DNA of 26,497 nucleotides from Bacillota bacterium (GTDB taxonomy: Bacteria > Bacillota > Clostridia > Lachnospirales > Lachnospiraceae), in the NCBI GenBank assembly GCA_023415595.1, contig JAEZJW010000203.1, forward strand, positions 1 to 26,497. The letters run 5' to 3'. This document shows positions 1 through 7,030 of this stretch, piece after piece; positions within the stretch are counted from its first letter, which is position 1, and the number at the start of each line of letters is the position of its first letter. The notes beneath the pieces are model-generated. The model ran no database searches. It had not been told where the DNA came from and was given only the letters and a program-made list of their open reading frames with translations. The position numbers were made by a program, and so were the translations under genes.

Positions 1-2363
1 CCTACGGCCAGGGCGGTAACCGTCCGGGCTATCAGGGAGGCCAGGGCTATCAGGGTAATAGGGATGGTCAGGGTTATCAGGGTAATCGAGATGGGCAGAG
101 ACCTTATGGAGATAGACCTGCCGGCCAGGGTGGCTACAACAGACCAGCCGGGCAGGGCCAGGGTGGCTACAACAGACCAGGCGGCCAGGGCCAGGGTGGC
201 TACAACAGACCAGCCGGCCAAGGCCAGGGTGGCTATAATAGACCTGCCGGCCAGGGCGGCGGACAGAGAACAGGCGGCTTCGCTCCGAGAGGAGGCTTCG
301 ATGGAGGCTTCCAGAAGGATGAGGATGATAAGCCAAGCTATGGCAACCGCAGTCAGGGCAATAAGAAGGGCCCCGCAGGACGCCCCGGCGAGCGTAAGAA
401 TTTTGACCAGCAGATTCTAGACCAGAAAGTAGCTGAGAAGAATGTTAACCGCAGAAGCAGAGACAGAGTTAATCAGGATAAATTATTAAAGGATAGAGGG
501 ATTATTCCCAATGAGGATATCGATTCTGATGAGAAGGCAATCAACAAGATTGCACCCAGAAAGGGTCAGTTCATCCAACCGAAGCCTGTAGTACAGGTGA
601 AAGAGGATGAGATCAAGACCATTTCTCTTCCTGAGATTTTAACAATCAAAGAGCTTGCCGATAAAATGAAGCTCCCGTCCTCTGCATTAGTGAAGAAATT
701 ATTCCTGGCCGGCAAGATGGTTTCCATCAACCAGGAAATCACCTATGAGGAAGCAGAAGAAATCGCGCTGGAATATGAAATCATCGCCGAGAAGGAAGTT
801 AAGGTCAATGAAGTTGAAGAGCTGATGAAGGAAGATGACGATGCAGCCGAGACCTTGGTAAAACGTCCTCCGGTAGTTTGTGTCATGGGTCATGTTGACC
901 ATGGTAAGACCTCCTTACTGGATGCTATAAGGGAAACCAATGTTACCTCCAGAGAGGCAGGCGGTATCACCCAGCATATTGGTGCTTACGTGGTTGAGAT
1001 TAATGGTGAGAAGATAACCTTCCTGGATACTCCCGGCCATGAAGCCTTTACTTCCATGCGTATGAGAGGTGCACAGGCAACAGATATTGCGATCCTGGTA
1101 GTTGCTGCGGATGACGGTGTAATGCCTCAGACGATCGAAGCAATCAGCCATGCGAAGGCGGCAGGAGTCCAGATTATAGTAGCAATCAATAAAATAGATA
1201 AGCCCAGTGCTAATGTGGAGCGCGTGAAGCAGGAGCTTACAGAATATGAATTAGTTGCAGAGGATTGGGGCGGTGATACCATCTTTGCCCCTGTATCGGC
1301 GCATACGAAGGAAGGAATCGAACATCTCCTGGAGATGATTCTTATCACCGCTGAAATGGGAGAGTTAAAGGCCAATCCAAACCGTAATGCCAGAGGTCTG
1401 GTTATTGAAGCTGAGCTGGATAAGGGCCGTGGACCTGTAGCAACGATTCTGGTTCAGAAGGGTACCTTACGTGTCGGTGACAATGTAGCGGTAGGTGCTA
1501 CTTATGGTAAGGTCCGTGCAATGATGGATGATAAGGGCAGAAGACTGAAGGAAGCTACTCCTTCTACTCCTGTAGAAATACTTGGTCTGAACGATGTTCC
1601 CGGTGTCGGAGAAATCTTCTTGGCTACTCAAAACGAGAAGGAAGCCAGAACAATTGCTGAGGCATATATCTCCCAGGGCAAAGAGAAGCTGATTGCCGAT
1701 ACGAAGGCAAAGCTTTCCTTGGATGGTCTGTTCTCACAGATCCAGGCCGGTAATATTAAGGAACTGAACCTGATTATCAAGGCAGATGTTCAGGGCTCTG
1801 TGGAAGCGATGAAACAGAGTCTGCTTAAGCTCTCTAATTCTGAGGTAGCAGTAAGGGTACTCCATGGCGGTGTTGGCGCAATCAACGAATCCGATGTCAT
1901 CCTGGCAAGCACCTCCAATGCCATCATCATCGGCTTTAATGTGAAGCCGGATAATGCTGCTAAGGAAACTGCCGACCGCGAGAAGATTGATATTAAATTA
2001 TATCGGGTTATTTATAATGCAATCGATGATGTGGAAGCAGCGATGAAGGGAATGCTGGATCCTATCTTTGAAGAACGAATTATTGGCCATGCGGAGATCC
2101 GCCAGACCTTCAAAGCCTCCGGTGTCGGAACAATCGCCGGATCCTATGTAATTGACGGTAAGGTAATCAGAGGCAGTAAGGTAAGAATTTACCGTGATAA
2201 TTCTAAGATTTATGACGGAATACTGGCAAGTCTTAAGCGTTTCCAGGATGATGTCAGGGAAGTTGCAACCGGCTATGAATGTGGTCTTGTATTTGACAAG
2301 TTCAATGATGTTAAGGAAGGCGACAAGGTTGAGTTATATATTATGCAAGAGGTTCCCAGGTAG
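1..2363 (+). CDS. infB: Translation initiation factor IF-2 (5' end cut by window)
   Basis: IF-2 is the GTPase that brings fMet-tRNA to the 30S subunit and promotes subunit joining. The frame is open from the first complete codon at position 3 to the stop at 2361-2363, giving 786 residues in the window. Residues 1 to about 90 are a Gly/Gln/Arg/Tyr/Asn-rich low-complexity tail with tandem repeats. A charged linker follows, then the IF2_N domain (from ISLPEILTIKELADKMKLP, nt about 621). The G domain has G1 GHVDHGKT (nt 888), G3 DTPGHEAF (nt 1026) and G4 NKID (nt 1188). Domains II, III and IV follow and end in EVPR. A GTG at 597 could look like a start, but the upstream frame is open and of IF-2 type, so it is internal. 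infB is the first visible gene of the infB-rbfA-nrnA-truB-ribF run. Identity is certain; the true start lies outside the window. Confidence 0.97.
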   Translation, partial: YGQGGNRPGYQGGQGYQGNRDGQGYQGNRDGQRPYGDRPAGQGGYNRPAGQGQGGYNRPGGQGQGGYNRPAGQGQGGYNRPAGQGGGQRTGGFAPRGGFDGGFQKDEDDKPSYGNRSQGNKKGPAGRPGERKNFDQQILDQKVAEKNVNRRSRDRVNQDKLLKDRGIIPNEDIDSDEKAINKIAPRKGQFIQPKPVVQVKEDEIKTISLPEILTIKELADKMKLPSSALVKKLFLAGKMVSINQEITYEEAEEIALEYEIIAEKEVKVNEVEELMKEDDDAAETLVKRPPVVCVMGHVDHGKTSLLDAIRETNVTSREAGGITQHIGAYVVEINGEKITFLDTPGHEAFTSMRMRGAQATDIAILVVAADDGVMPQTIEAISHAKAAGVQIIVAINKIDKPSANVERVKQELTEYELVAEDWGGDTIFAPVSAHTKEGIEHLLEMILITAEMGELKANPNRNARGLVIEAELDKGRGPVATILVQKGTLRVGDNVAVGATYGKVRAMMDDKGRRLKEATPSTPVEILGLNDVPGVGEIFLATQNEKEARTIAEAYISQGKEKLIADTKAKLSLDGLFSQIQAGNIKELNLIIKADVQGSVEAMKQSLLKLSNSEVAVRVLHGGVGAINESDVILASTSNAIIIGFNVKPDNAAKETADREKIDIKLYRVIYNAIDDVEAAMKGMLDPIFEERIIGHAEIRQTFKASGVGTIAGSYVIDGKVIRGSKVRIYRDNSKIYDGILASLKRFQDDVREVATGYECGLVFDKFNDVKEGDKVELYIMQEVPR
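132..257 (+). repeat. 33-bp in-frame tandem repeat inside infB
   Basis: Three full copies and one partial copy of a 33-bp unit start at 132, 165, 198 and 231. Each encodes the 11-residue unit GGYNRPAGQGQ with small variations (A to G at one site). A 10-residue Gly/Tyr/Gln/Asn/Arg/Asp repeat (GYQGNRDGQ type) precedes it at about 30-107. The unit length is a multiple of three, so copy-number change would keep the frame. Confidence 0.9.
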
Positions 2364-2463
2364 ATTGGGTATGCTTTCAGCTAAATTGCGGCACCTTAAT
2401 TCATAGTTGATGGTTGCCGTCTAAGGCGGTAATTTTCAGCTTGGCGGCGGAATGGAGGCAATA

Positions 2464-2856
2464 ATGAGAAAAAACAGTATTAAGAACACCAGAATCAATG
2501 TTGAGGTACAGAAGGAGCTGAGCAATTTAATCAGCCGTGAGATAAAGGACCCCAGAATTAACCCGATGACAAGTGTTGTCGCGGTTGAGGTTTCACCTGA
2601 TCTGAAGACTGCTAAGGTATATATCAGTGTTCTCGGAGACGAAGAGTCTAAGAATGCTACCAGGCAGGGATTGAAGAGTGCGGCCTCCTTTATGCGCGGA
2701 CAGCTTGCAAGAAAGCTGAATTTAAGAAATACACCGGAGCTCACCTTCGTGATAGATAATTCCATTGAATACGGAGTCAGGATGTCCAAACTGATCAACG
2801 AGGTTAACAAAGGTAAAGCTGACTCTGAGGATGAAATCGAATCTGAAGAGGAATAA
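2464..2856 (+). CDS. rbfA: 30S ribosome-binding factor A
   Basis: RbfA is a small KH-like protein that binds the 30S subunit and is needed for late 16S rRNA maturation and cold adaptation. The product has 130 residues, typical for the family, with the IKDPRI motif and the block AKVYISVLGD early in the domain, and an acidic C-terminus (ending ESEEE). An in-frame ATG at 2452 exists, but GGAGG at 2454-2458 lies inside that longer frame and sits 5 nt before ATG 2464, so 2464 is the better start (MRKNSIKNTRIN). It follows infB after a gap of 100 bases and precedes nrnA, the standard order in Firmicutes. Confidence 0.93.
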   Translation: MRKNSIKNTRINVEVQKELSNLISREIKDPRINPMTSVVAVEVSPDLKTAKVYISVLGDEESKNATRQGLKSAASFMRGQLARKLNLRNTPELTFVIDNSIEYGVRMSKLINEVNKGKADSEDEIESEEE

Positions 2857-2975
2857 GCTCCAATCTTAAGCAAACCATCGGAGCATACAGAAGTTAAATC
2901 TCAAGGTAAAAATTGAAATCATCAGAACCGGTGAGAACATCTTAAGACCGAAACCGGAAGGATAAGGTGAGCACC

Positions 2976-3959
2976 ATGAGTATAATATCATTGAATAAGA
3001 TAGATGCAGAGGTTAAGTGCAGGAAGAAGATCGCCATCGCCGGCCATATCAGGCCGGATGGGGACTGTGTCGGTTCCTGCACGGCTCTCTATCAGTATTT
3101 GAAGCAGAACAAGGAAGAACTTGGCATAGAACAGGTGGACGCATATCTGGAGCCCTTTGGGAATGAATTCCGTATTCTTAAGGGAACGGAGGAAATCAGC
3201 CATTCCTATGAGCCTGAGGTTGAATATGACCTGTTTATCTCTTTGGATTGCGGCAGTCTGGACAGGCTGGGAAATGCTATGAAGTATTTCCAGTCAGCCA
3301 AGAAAACCATTAATATCGACCATCATGTCAGCAACAGCCTTTTTGCTGAGGTGAATCACGTAGTTGATGATGCCTCCTCCACCTGCGAGGTCTTGTACGA
3401 CCTGTTTGAGGAGGAGAAAATCTCAAAAGAAGTGGCGGAATGCTTATATGTTGGACTGATCCATGATACCGGGGTGTACAAGCACTCGAATACCTCCCAG
3501 AAGACTCTGAAAGTGGCAGGTTGCCTGATCAGTAAGGGAATTCCCTTCTCAAAGCTGATTGATGAAACCTTCTATTCCAGGACCTTTATGCAGACACAGC
3601 TACTCGGTCGATGTCTGATGGAAAGCAGACTGCTGCTGAACGGCAGGTTGATTGTATCCTTGATTGACTATAAGATGCTTAATTTCTATGAGGCAAGTCA
3701 TTCCGACCTGGATGGGGTGATTGACCAGTTAAGAGTAACTAAGGGTACGGAAGCGGCAATCTTCCTTTATGAAACCAGTCCCCAGGAATATAAAGTCAGC
3801 ATGAGATCCAACGGAGACGTAAATGTAAGCAAAATCGCTGTGCATTTCGGTGGAGGCGGACATATTAAGGCGGCCGGCTGTACGATGCAGGGTGCTGCTG
3901 ATGAGATTATCTCCGAACTGGCGAAGGAGATTGAAGCACAGCTGCCGAAGGGACAATGA
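2976..3959 (+). CDS. nrnA: Bifunctional oligoribonuclease / pAp phosphatase, DHH family
   Basis: NrnA degrades very short RNA oligonucleotides and in several Firmicutes also dephosphorylates 3'-phosphoadenosine 5'-phosphate. The 327-residue product has the DHH phosphoesterase motifs: GHIRPDGD at residues 23-30, SLDCG around residue 91 and NIDHHVSN with the DHH triplet at 115-117. The C-terminal DHHA1 substrate domain carries GGGGHIKAAGC. These Asp and His residues bind two Mn ions in the family. Start choice: ATG 2976 has AGGTGA at 2965-2970, five bases upstream; GTG 2967 in the same frame (three residues longer) is a weaker alternative. The stop overlaps the truB start by ATGA, suggesting coupled translation. 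NrnA would finish off the short products left by PNPase, which is encoded further along the window. Confidence 0.92.
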   Translation: MSIISLNKIDAEVKCRKKIAIAGHIRPDGDCVGSCTALYQYLKQNKEELGIEQVDAYLEPFGNEFRILKGTEEISHSYEPEVEYDLFISLDCGSLDRLGNAMKYFQSAKKTINIDHHVSNSLFAEVNHVVDDASSTCEVLYDLFEEEKISKEVAECLYVGLIHDTGVYKHSNTSQKTLKVAGCLISKGIPFSKLIDETFYSRTFMQTQLLGRCLMESRLLLNGRLIVSLIDYKMLNFYEASHSDLDGVIDQLRVTKGTEAAIFLYETSPQEYKVSMRSNGDVNVSKIAVHFGGGGHIKAAGCTMQGAADEIISELAKEIEAQLPKGQ

Positions 3960-4936
3960 AGGAGCCTGAAACTAAAGTGAATGGAATCATAAACATATAT
4001 AAGGAAAAAGGCTTTACCTCTCATGATGTCGTAGCAAAAATGAGAGGTATCTTAAAAATGAAAAAAATCGGTCACACAGGAACGCTGGATCCTGAAGCGG
4101 AGGGTGTTCTTCCCGTTTGCCTGGGCAAGGGAACGAAGCTGGTGGAGCTGATTACAGATAAGGATAAGACCTATGAAGCAGTGCTGAAGCTGGGGATTGT
4201 AACTGATACCCAGGACCTTACGGGCGAGGTTCTTAAGGTTTCCGAGGTCAAGGCAGATCTTCCCGAGATAACGGCAGTGATGCTAAGCTTTATCGGGGAA
4301 TATGACCAGCTTCCCCCGATGTACTCCGCGATCAAGGTCAATGGGAAGAAGCTCTATGAGTTAGCGAGACAGGGGAAGGAAATCGAGAGGGATACCAGGA
4401 GAGTTGTAATTCATGATATCCGTATTCTGGATTATTCCGAGTCTGAGCATGAGGTCAAGGTCTCGGTGGATTGCGGGAAAGGAACTTATATCAGGACCCT
4501 GCTTCATGATATCGGGGAAGCACTTGGGTGCGGGGGCACGATGAAGAGTCTTATCCGTACCCGTGTGGGCAGCTTTCTCCTGAAGGAGGCACTGAAGCTA
4601 TCCGAGGTAGAGGAACTGGTACGCAGTGATAGGATCTCGGAGCACATTCTTCCTGTGGAGGAGCTGTTTCGTGATTATCGTAAGATAATCGTTGAGAAGG
4701 AATTTGATAAATTCATTCATAACGGCAATGTCTTATCCATAGACAAACTGAGAAATTCGGATGTGGGAGAGCTTAACTTTAAGCTGAGGACAGAGTCTGA
4801 CAGGGACCTTACAGCTTCAGAGCTGACCAAGCCGGATATCAGAATAAGAGTATACGATTCCGATCAGGAGTTCATCGGAATTTATCAATATGATCCAGAG
4901 GAAAACATCTTCCGGCCGATAAAGATGTTCCTATAA
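3956..4936 (+). CDS. truB: tRNA pseudouridine(55) synthase
   Basis: TruB converts U55 in the T-loop of tRNAs to pseudouridine and can act as a tRNA chaperone. The 326-residue protein has the family signature GHTGTLDPEAEGVLP with the catalytic Asp at residue 45, then the substrate-binding block around PPMYSAIKVNGKKLYELAR and the VDCGKGTYIRTL motif. It is slightly longer than the roughly 300-residue norm because of a C-terminal tail. The start ATG overlaps the nrnA stop (ATGA). GTG 3977 with AAGGAG at 3959-3964 is a possible later start, though its spacing of 12 is long. Confidence 0.95.
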   Translation: MKEPETKVNGIINIYKEKGFTSHDVVAKMRGILKMKKIGHTGTLDPEAEGVLPVCLGKGTKLVELITDKDKTYEAVLKLGIVTDTQDLTGEVLKVSEVKADLPEITAVMLSFIGEYDQLPPMYSAIKVNGKKLYELARQGKEIERDTRRVVIHDIRILDYSESEHEVKVSVDCGKGTYIRTLLHDIGEALGCGGTMKSLIRTRVGSFLLKEALKLSEVEELVRSDRISEHILPVEELFRDYRKIIVEKEFDKFIHNGNVLSIDKLRNSDVGELNFKLRTESDRDLTASELTKPDIRIRVYDSDQEFIGIYQYDPEENIFRPIKMFL

Positions 4937-5037
4937 AGGGAATTATGAAGCCGGGTCCTATGAAACTGCTGTGACGAAAGTAGAGTTTCTTAAATACAGG
5001 CAGCCTCGCTGATGGGACTTGAACATTGGAGGAAACT

Positions 5038-5961
5038 ATGGAATATATAGCAGGAATTACAGACTTTAAATTAAAGAACAGTGCAGTGACGCTCGGTAAA
5101 TTTGACGGCCTTCATCTGGGACATCAGCATCTGATGGAACAGGTAATAGAGTCTAAGAAGCAGGGATATCAGGCGGTTATGTTCAGCTTTCTGTTCCATC
5201 CGGAGAACCTCTTTAAGAAGAAGGAATTTGAACTGATCTATACAGAGGAGGAGAAGCTGCGGAGGCTGAAGCAAACCGGTATGGATGTACTGGTTTCTTA
5301 TCCTTTTACAGAGGAGACGAAGAGCATTGAGCCGGAGGATTTTATCCGCGATATCCTGGTGGAGAAGCTGGATACTAAGCTGATCGTAGTGGGGAAGGAT
5401 TTTCGTTTCGGTCATAACCGCAGCGGAGATATCCACCTGCTGAAGGAATTGGAAAGCAAATATGGGTACAGGATCATTGCTTGTGACAAGAAAAGACTGC
5501 ATCATACGGTCATTAGCAGCTCAGTAATCCGTAAGCTGTTATCCGATGGTAATATGGAGGCTGCCAATGCCATGCTCGGCCAGCCCTATTCCATCTATGG
5601 CACGGTACTGCACGGAAGGAAGATCGGAAGAACTCTGGGTATGCCTACGACGAACCTTATTCCGGCTGAGAATAAGCTTCTGCCCCCCTGCGGAGTTTAT
5701 GCCTCCAGGACCTGGATTGACGGAAAGCTGTATCCCGGTGTAACAAACATTGGATATAAGCCAACCGTTGGAGCAGAGAAGAGCAAGGGAGTCGAAACCT
5801 ATCTTTTTGATTTTGATCAGGACCTGTATGGTAAGGAAATTGATGTTGAAATCCTGCACTTTTTAAGACCCGAATTAAAATTCGATTCCCTTGAGGAATT
5901 GAAGCTTAAGATGCAGGAGGATATCGTTGTATCGCTTAATTTTTTCGAATCATTGAAGTAA
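5038..5961 (+). CDS. ribF: Bifunctional riboflavin kinase / FMN adenylyltransferase
   Basis: RibF makes FMN from riboflavin and ATP, then FAD from FMN and ATP. The 307-residue product has the nucleotidyltransferase motif GKFDGLHLGH at residues 20-29 and SSSVIRKLL near residue 160 in the N-terminal half. The C-terminal flavokinase domain has LGMPTTNL near residue 201 and GVYASR. Start choice: GGAGG at 5028-5032 sits 5 nt before ATG 5038; the in-frame TTG 5026 upstream overlaps that site and is unlikely. It closes the uninterrupted part of the operon; the gap to truB is 101 bases and I see no terminator in it. Confidence 0.95.
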   Translation: MEYIAGITDFKLKNSAVTLGKFDGLHLGHQHLMEQVIESKKQGYQAVMFSFLFHPENLFKKKEFELIYTEEEKLRRLKQTGMDVLVSYPFTEETKSIEPEDFIRDILVEKLDTKLIVVGKDFRFGHNRSGDIHLLKELESKYGYRIIACDKKRLHHTVISSSVIRKLLSDGNMEAANAMLGQPYSIYGTVLHGRKIGRTLGMPTTNLIPAENKLLPPCGVYASRTWIDGKLYPGVTNIGYKPTVGAEKSKGVETYLFDFDQDLYGKEIDVEILHFLRPELKFDSLEELKLKMQEDIVVSLNFFESLK

Positions 5962-6022
5962 TATCAAACTATTCTGGATCTGCAACATAGTAGAATTGCG
6001 GCTTATACCTGTCTGGATTATA

Positions 6023-6051
6023 TTGACTGGTTTACACGATTATGGTAATAT
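6023..6051 (+). promoter_or_regulatory. Predicted sigma-A promoter for the zinc-ribbon gene
   Basis: TTGACT at 6023-6028, a 17-bp spacer and TAATAT at 6046-6051 with a TGG extension just upstream of the -10 box. This gives the gene at 6151 its own transcript with a leader of roughly 90 nt, which contains a small hairpin GCGGA/TCCGC at 6069-6080. Confidence 0.55.
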
Positions 6052-6150
6052 TAAAGCAAATCTTGGTCGCGGAAATCCGCACTCCAAAATTAGCCTGCGT
6101 AACCCATATGTTAAGACGGGCACAGCGAAATCAAAGGAAAGGTATGGTAG

Positions 6151-6789
6151 ATGATTATGGAGAAGTTTAGTGAGAAAAGGAACATGGGGGTACCTGCAAC
6201 AATTTTATGTGTATTAGCTTATCTGATCGGTTACTTATTAACCAACAGCCTGAGCGGAGGCCTTCTGGTAGCGGTCTTGTTTGGGGCGGCAGTATTTGGA
6301 TTCCAGTGTGATGACAGAGTGAAAAATGCTGTGAAGCAGTCCTATATCATTGCTGCATTGGTTCAGTTGGTTTACTTATTCTTTACTGTATTGGAATATT
6401 TTGTAGAACTGGTTACTCCTCAGGAGTTTGATGTTCAGAATGTCTACAATTATAGTCTGGAAGAACTCAAGGATCTTCATGATCTGAATGCTTTCCAGAA
6501 TGCACTCCAGTATATCTTAAAGTACGGTAAGTCTGTCATTGAATTTATCGTTGTTATCATATTCATCCTGTTTATCGTACAGGCATTAAGAAACAGAGAG
6601 TTTAAATTTAACTTCGTACATAAGCTTCTGGGTGAAGCTCCCGTAGGAGCTCCGGTATACCAACAGCCTCGTCCGACCTATCAGCAGCCGGTTCAGAATG
6701 TAGCACCCGGTGCTGCTTGCCCGAACTGCGGTAAGGTAAATGCTCCCGGCGCTGGTTTCTGCGCAGGCTGCGGAACTAAGCTGAGCTAA
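6151..6789 (+). CDS. Multi-spanning membrane protein with C-terminal zinc ribbon
   Basis: I do not recognise a named family for the whole protein. The 212 residues contain hydrophobic segments at about 14-31, 36-52, 63-87 and 130-148, so three to four membrane spans. A Pro/Gln/Tyr-rich linker (about 160-185) leads to a C-terminal zinc ribbon with Cys190, Cys193, Cys204 and Cys207 (CPNCG then CAGCG). Such ribbons in Clostridial membrane proteins usually face the cytoplasm, and their role is mostly unknown. AAAGG at 6138-6142 is 8 nt before the ATG; a second in-frame ATG lies at 6157. It is a single-gene unit between a promoter (6023) and a large hairpin terminator (6848). Confidence 0.8.
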   Translation: MIMEKFSEKRNMGVPATILCVLAYLIGYLLTNSLSGGLLVAVLFGAAVFGFQCDDRVKNAVKQSYIIAALVQLVYLFFTVLEYFVELVTPQEFDVQNVYNYSLEELKDLHDLNAFQNALQYILKYGKSVIEFIVVIIFILFIVQALRNREFKFNFVHKLLGEAPVGAPVYQQPRPTYQQPVQNVAPGAACPNCGKVNAPGAGFCAGCGTKLS

Positions 6790-6847
6790 ATCGTTCCTAA
6801 TATGAACTTACTAATTGCTTATATTGGGTAATTGAATTGTAATATAA

Positions 6848-6925
6848 GACCAGCCGATGTTGCGTGTGCCATATTAGACATGTTGCTCTAATATGAATTC
6901 GCATCCATCGGGCTGGTCCTTTTAT
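6848..6925 (+). terminator. Long nested hairpin terminator
   Basis: Outer stem GACCAGCC (6848-6855) with GGCTGGTC (6911-6918), extended inward by GATG/CATC and TGCG/CGCA, and an inner perfect stem CATATTAGA (6870-6878) with TCTAATATG (6887-6895). TTTTATTTT follows. The length (about 72 nt) and the layered helices are greater than for a simple terminator. Confidence 0.8.
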
Positions 6926-7030
6926 TTTGATAACGCGTCCTATGACGACAAGGAATTAGTAAACGAAACCTTTAATCAATTTTTAACAGTCGGATTACAG
7001 ATATTAATTACTTACTAAGGAGAAAATAAA

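Noticed and set aside
64..420. 118-codon ORF rich in RVATTDQPA repeats
   Set aside because: It is the other frame of the infB repeat region; the 33-bp unit lacks stops in that frame. The IF-2 frame is open throughout.
597..2363. GTG 597 as start of infB
   Set aside because: The same frame is open upstream to the window edge with IF-2-like sequence, and no SD precedes 597.
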